Shown in pieces: positions 62,201 to 64,000 of a stretch of DNA of 64,000 bases. The notes below the pieces were generated by a model. That model did not search any database. It saw only the letters and a program-made list of their open reading frames with translations, and had not been told where the DNA came from. A program made the position numbers and the translations under genes. The DNA is from RGIG8745 sp045576655. GTDB taxonomy: Bacteria > Bacteroidota > Bacteroidia > Bacteroidales > Bacteroidaceae. The stretch spans positions 124,001 to 188,000 of the forward strand of contig JAZNGW010000022.1 of NCBI GenBank assembly GCA_045576655.1, in the 5' to 3' direction. Positions within the stretch are counted from its first letter, which is position 1; the number at the start of each line of letters is the position of its first letter.

Positions 62201-62571
62201 ATACGCATTGATACTTTGTAGTTTCCTGCTGGCAAACCTTTGATAGTCTTGTGCCTAATTTCTGCATCGGGTAAATTACAGTGCTCGTTCCATGCTGCAG
62301 AGTTTTTCCAGTACTCCATGAAAGGAGTGAGCATGTTGCTGCCATCTTTACCTCCACGCGTTGACCATGTATCACACTGTAAGATAGCTGGATAATTTTG
62401 GTTCCCAGTGGTACTATATATCTGATTTCCTTCAATTCCAACCAAATACCAGTATTGCGCATCATCGCAAGCCGCTCCTGCGATGCGGTTTGTTAAGTCG
62501 ATGCCTTGTGCGAATAAAAGTTGTGTTGATAATAGGACTGATGCTAGTAGTGAGAATGTGATTCTTTTCAT
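56275..62571 (-). CDS. Giant secreted CotH-kinase-like multidomain protein (2098 aa)
   Basis: The signal peptide (residues 1-21) is followed by a galactose-binding-like domain and a ricin-like module (GTYYLQNKATGQFITGGGS, ~215-330). Two more galactose-binding-like modules follow (PNGKYSLKVKGFYRYNT; PNGWYRLKAQGFYRYGD). Then come Big2 (~770-860), lamin-tail (~870-980), chitobiase-type and CotH domains (~1090-1460). The CotH domain has VRNGGND at ~1210 and HIVMLDIDQALRFDG at ~1361. A second lamin-tail is followed by two QGWNWIS / PGWNWIG repeats and the tail YNLTGTLVSRK...IKVLIK. From Big2 through the second lamin-tail it parallels the 1447-aa protein, so the two are paralogues. A 37-nt gap to the 879-aa gene indicates one transcript. 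Confidence 0.82.
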   Translation of the reverse strand: MKRITFSLLASVLLSTQLLFAQGIDLTNRIAGAACDDAQYWYLVGIEGNQIYSTTGNQNYPAILQCDTWSTRGGKDGSNMLTPFMEYWKNSAAWNEHCNLPDAEIRHKTIKGLPAGNYKVSMRIRCYCEIFQYTAGLTGVYLYANGATTDVIGKDWHNHLVEYGDGAYIVKDAEVECTVGDDGVLDFGINVKGAEFTELNWVAWKDVKLHSLSMQEGTYYLQNKATGQFITGGGSWGTQAILNKTGVPITIEKVGNEIFHMSSIYANGSLRHLGIAPDNSGRIFMEHEPTDWTITSNNEGFFTIKSDYGYLGYDGYDGLDVALPNTESEDALWEFVSKETLIKELLNKERTDATFLITNAHIGKNIQETGWLGSSFGIGGYHYEYESGTCAEVWNSNFNIYQTLENIPNGKYSLKVKGFYRYNTNSENSNLIALESHSDGTEQLYAKLYAKSGATEVFDPLQSIASEIDNISDLGIRASNYGMPFSMEEAARAFSNGLYSDNEIVIEVTNNTLTIGIKKEQQDGCDWTIWDDFELQIIELGDNTNYDPNDMSRVDIDFEQATPESPVDATGLIKNADFSGSSGWTGGVSISGNADNNIANMSNRTFDIYQNISNIPNGWYRLKAQGFYRYGDVQIEQHNGYSYNEESEANNVWAVYTIPYATITRKIGREKLLATLYGNNVEKCLPSIFEHAHEVNTHSGDFETELGWIPGNTNSAAEALMADEYHVEILVPVVNGKLKLGVKKNMGYKYDWTCWDNFKLVYLGAENLVYAEDIVTDASALQMNYGETRQLSAKASPTNASDTTITWTSSNTGIITVDKNGKVRACGTGDAFIYITANGSNSGSIRKEIPVSVSYGYGDAASLAINEIQVSNIDMFIDPSYNYGGYIELYNPTNNGVTLDGMYISDDPDNLMKHRLRYENGVVPAKGYGVIWFDHNEGHAGNVSFKMDMDGGTIYISDNSGNVLLSQTYPEATTRTSFARMTDGTGQWGVTAYPTPGASNSGSKEIIDIESDRLTAPTASPGSGFYQMSGFNVEVLGAGNIYFTTDGSVPTESNGQPIENLTELNGTTVLRLRAFSEGMLPSEVVTYTYCQSDINHTLPILFVTANPEDLYSDDKGIFVTGTNGVAGSGIDFPCNWNREWDRAADMEFMSIEGNTEHKQEVNLSRFGGWSRSWYPYNFKLKAQKQYEGENYIEYPFFSGNKPYLKHKVLQVRNGGNDIFSRIKDAALHNIIISSGFYLDCQDYQSVHCYINGQYTGMLNLREPSNKHFGLGNYGIDTDEMDQMELTSWVDVKTGTSEAFYKWRDLSYSATDESAYEQIGEIVDIDEFANYMAAQLFLGGDDWPNNNCKAFKGHDGKFHIVMLDIDQALRFDGTALTRLSGFRSSPLIGVFFNMLENDKFRKQFIDAFCIVGGSVFEETRSAEIIDRMSAEMNPALSLEGLSTSPTADYMKSVITQKRCNTMMNALKNWQYAQLSDADMYQVKFSANIEKAALQINGQNVPTGKFSGALFAPSVLKANAFSGYTFKGWKNEAGETITTKEELDLATLTSYDFLNGIAVLEAVYEPVASASALKEAIATPIKINEVSAGNTVFADETWKRSDWIELHNTTDTDIDVAGLFLSDDIDQPLKYQIEKNNSVTNTIIPAGGHLVVWADGLGKDINLNQIHTNFKLGNNNGEKVIAVSSDAFVSNNASYFNAHPEMKSFIDGLTYCGHRGDQTVGRYPDGGKSFYRMGRPTIERTNTLLTNDSIIGEDENLSDILAEIFSLQLNQGWNWISHRLHAPIKVDELSNYATRIVGQNHETYRNGSAGMSGSLYELKAGNMYKVQMSNSQTFTSEQMLCDSRMTINLQPGWNWIGYPVDGSQTIKSALAGYVAEEGDKLIGQDGFTTFSDGVWTGTLTSFGTGKGYMLYTKQAKSFCFNTPDMAVNVRRTLKTSYNNKLQTVDKYAYPNIMGVIGNLVLNGTPVQPHQFTLMAYSDGECRGIGQWVNGRIYLASYGEGGEKLEFYALDETTNELFPIVESLTFYSGINGTQKEPLTFNIGNGEATDIEEIMHSNSVYGETEGYYNLTGTLVSRKAAPRTKGIYIKKFQNGSSIKVLIK

Positions 62572-62600
62572 GGTTGAAGATGGTATTGCTTTTTTGTGTA

Positions 62601-62648
62601 CATTGTGGAGCTATATACCACAATGCGGGCCCCACATTGTGGTATATA
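62601..62648. promoter_or_regulatory. Alternative-pairing hairpin region between the DUF6055-like and CotH genes
   Basis: TATATACCACAATG / CATTGTGGTATATA (62612-62648) is a perfect 14-bp stem with a 9-nt loop. A third arm, CATTGTGG at 62601, can pair with the middle arm instead. The three 8-nt arms start exactly 17 nt apart. No T-run. Confidence 0.6.
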
Positions 62649-62671
62649 AATTGTAAGTGGGATAAAATAGA

Positions 62672-64000
62672 TTAAATTACTTTTAGTTTCACAACCATTG
62701 TGGCCCTGTATTCCTTGCCGTCGGTGTGCTTGTATATGATAGCCTGGCGCACTGTGTATGTTTTTCCCCTTGTAAGTCTTCCAGGGTATTGTCCTACATA
62801 ACATCCGTATTTGTCAGGGTAGAACTCAGCGAAGATACGTGCGTTGCTATCGTATCCGCAAATATTTCCAGATGCGTTAAACCAATGACCGAAACAAGTG
62901 CTTGAGCTTGTAGACGTTGTAGTGCTGTTGTTGATTGAACCGGTTGCGTTAACGCCTACGAAGCGGATGCTGTTATTTGCTCCGACTTTCACTGATTTCA
63001 TTTGGGCTGTGCTGAGACCGAGGGCCTGGCTCACAGCGTCCATGTCATATTGTACGCGTACAGAAGAGTAGTTGCTTCCGTCGTATGCCAGCTGAGCATT
63101 GATAACTACGGTAGTGTCTTTGCGCACATAGTCTTCTGGATATTCTGCATAGGTCCTTGTTGCCCCGTAAGGATTGGTTCCTTCAAATTTAACGGCGTAA
63201 GGCCATTGTTCGTCGTCAGCGTCGTTGTCGTTCCATGAGTGTGTCCAGTAAGTTGTAGGGGCGCCCATTACAACGAACCACATGTGTGTGCAGTTTTCAG
63301 GTACGGTGATGCTCACTTCACCTTCTTTGTCGCGTCCCATTTCTCCGTAAGTGCGTGTGCCATCGCTTGAGTAAGCGACTAAACCATAGCGCCAGCCAGC
63401 GTATGATGTGTTAATCTTGCGGTAGCCTTCGATTCCGGCAAGTCCCTTGAATTGCGCTTTTACGACAGTCCCTGCTTCTGGAACTTTGAGGGGATTGGCG
63501 TTGTAGCCATAGTTCTGCGGACAATAGGCGGGGTCGACAATCCACCAAGAATTGTCGTTGTCGAGATATTTCTCAAGAGTGGTAGCAGGAACTTCCATTA
63601 GTCTTTGCTGCTCGCTGCCGATGAGCCCTTGGCCGTATGTCTTCCATGAATCGATGTCCATGCTTGCTATGTGGGCATATCCTTCGTACTGGTGGTCTGC
63701 AAAGGTTTCTGTAGTGTATCCGAATATGCGCATATAGCCCTGTATCGGATCTTCCGGCCTTTTGGTCTCGCGCCAAACGCGTCCGATAGTGTTGAGTCCG
63801 TGAGTCTGGCACCACCAATCTTGATAATAGCAGTTGTTATAACGAGCATCTTCGTGAAGGATGTTCAGGTGATGCATGTTCTGGTTGTTGCCCCAGTTGC
63901 TGCTGAACTGTGCCGACGGATACATCTTGTGTGCCTGCCAGTTTGCGCAGTCTTCCCACCATTCATTTCCGGTGGAGTTGCTTCCGAGCACATAATTGAG
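62672..64000 (-). CDS. DUF6055/DUF4859-like secreted protein, C-terminal part (gene continues past the window)
   Basis: The frame is open to the last base, so the N-terminus is missing; the visible part is 442 codons. An apparent GTG start at 63991 is internal. The first part (NEWWEDCANWQAHKMYPS, MHHLNILHEDARY, MWFVVMGAPTTYWTHSW) matches DUF6055. The final ~150 residues (TTVVINAQLAYDGSNYSS to the end) resemble DUF4859, a beta-sandwich associated with Bacteroidetes surface proteins. Function unknown; possibly glycan-related. It lies upstream of the 2098-aa CotH gene on the same strand and may lead that operon. Confidence 0.75.
   Translation of the reverse strand, partial: LNYVLGSNSTGNEWWEDCANWQAHKMYPSAQFSSNWGNNQNMHHLNILHEDARYNNCYYQDWWCQTHGLNTIGRVWRETKRPEDPIQGYMRIFGYTTETFADHQYEGYAHIASMDIDSWKTYGQGLIGSEQQRLMEVPATTLEKYLDNDNSWWIVDPAYCPQNYGYNANPLKVPEAGTVVKAQFKGLAGIEGYRKINTSYAGWRYGLVAYSSDGTRTYGEMGRDKEGEVSITVPENCTHMWFVVMGAPTTYWTHSWNDNDADDEQWPYAVKFEGTNPYGATRTYAEYPEDYVRKDTTVVINAQLAYDGSNYSSVRVQYDMDAVSQALGLSTAQMKSVKVGANNSIRFVGVNATGSINNSTTTSTSSSTCFGHWFNASGNICGYDSNARIFAEFYPDKYGCYVGQYPGRLTRGKTYTVRQAIIYKHTDGKEYRATMVVKLKVI

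Noticed and set aside
62612..62648. Rho-independent terminator after the DUF6055-like gene
   Set aside because: The stem is strong but no T-run follows on the minus strand, and a third pairing arm suggests another role.
62672..63991. Complete gene starting with GTG at 63991
   Set aside because: The frame stays open to the window end with no stop, and the visible N-terminus has no signal peptide although the neighbours are secreted; the gene is truncated by the window.

Overview
The window reads as chromosomal DNA of a Bacteroidota, most likely a Prevotella-like member of the Bacteroidales. The evidence is the Bacteroidetes-type -7 promoter box (TAnnTTTG) in front of many genes, the order tig / clpP / clpX / recQ, a BspA-type leucine-rich-repeat protein, very large secreted proteins ending in type IX secretion-like tails, a TonB-ExbB-ExbD-ExbD set, a DUF4112 protein and a FadL/TodX-like porin. 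No rRNA operon, CRISPR array, insertion sequence or prophage was seen. There are two tRNA genes (Met-CAT and Ser-GGA).

Layout. 1-10.8 kb: end of a DUF349 protein, trigger factor, a BspA-like surface protein sitting between tig and clpP, then clpP, clpX, recQ and guaB. 10.9-15.7 kb: a colinear redox/Tat block with a polyferredoxin that carries an internal twin-arginine signal, a Tat-signal aldo/keto reductase with iron-sulfur motifs, a DUF1893 protein, an ECF S-component-like protein, tatA and tatC. 15.8-29.4 kb: an export locus. A histidine kinase and NtrC-type regulator face away from tolC, an HlyD/MacA-like adaptor, a thioredoxin-fold protein, an ABC ATPase and two FtsX/MacB-type permeases. 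A near-consensus sigma-54 promoter with an upstream palindrome precedes tolC, so the divergent regulator pair probably controls the exporter. 29.5-48.7 kb: housekeeping genes, including an aspartate-dehydrogenase-like enzyme, nitroreductase, FadL-like porin, MaoC-like protein, dus, rsmD, a RecD-like helicase, folA, thyA, exbBDD, tatD, a prenyl synthase, tonB and a phosphoesterase. 48.7-64 kb: a minus-strand cluster of giant secreted proteins. It has two CotH-kinase-like proteins (1447 and 2098 aa), an 879-aa beta-helix carbohydrate-binding protein, and a DUF6055/DUF4859-like protein cut by the window end.

The most unusual signal is non-coding. Four intergenic regions (about 2.8, 23.3, 33.8 and 53.4 kb) contain arrays of short palindromes repeated with an exact 21- or 22-nt period, close to two helical turns. 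Units resemble each other within an array and differ between arrays, while the geometry (13-14 nt palindrome plus 8 nt spacer) is kept. Two arrays lie next to promoter boxes of surface-protein genes, and GC-rich REP-like hairpins occur close to or flanking three of them. A separate pair of modular elements marks the exporter operon: about 92 nt directly after stop codons, and a C-rich/G-rich hairpin directly before start codons. The exporter's ATPase has valine where the Walker B catalytic glutamate should be.
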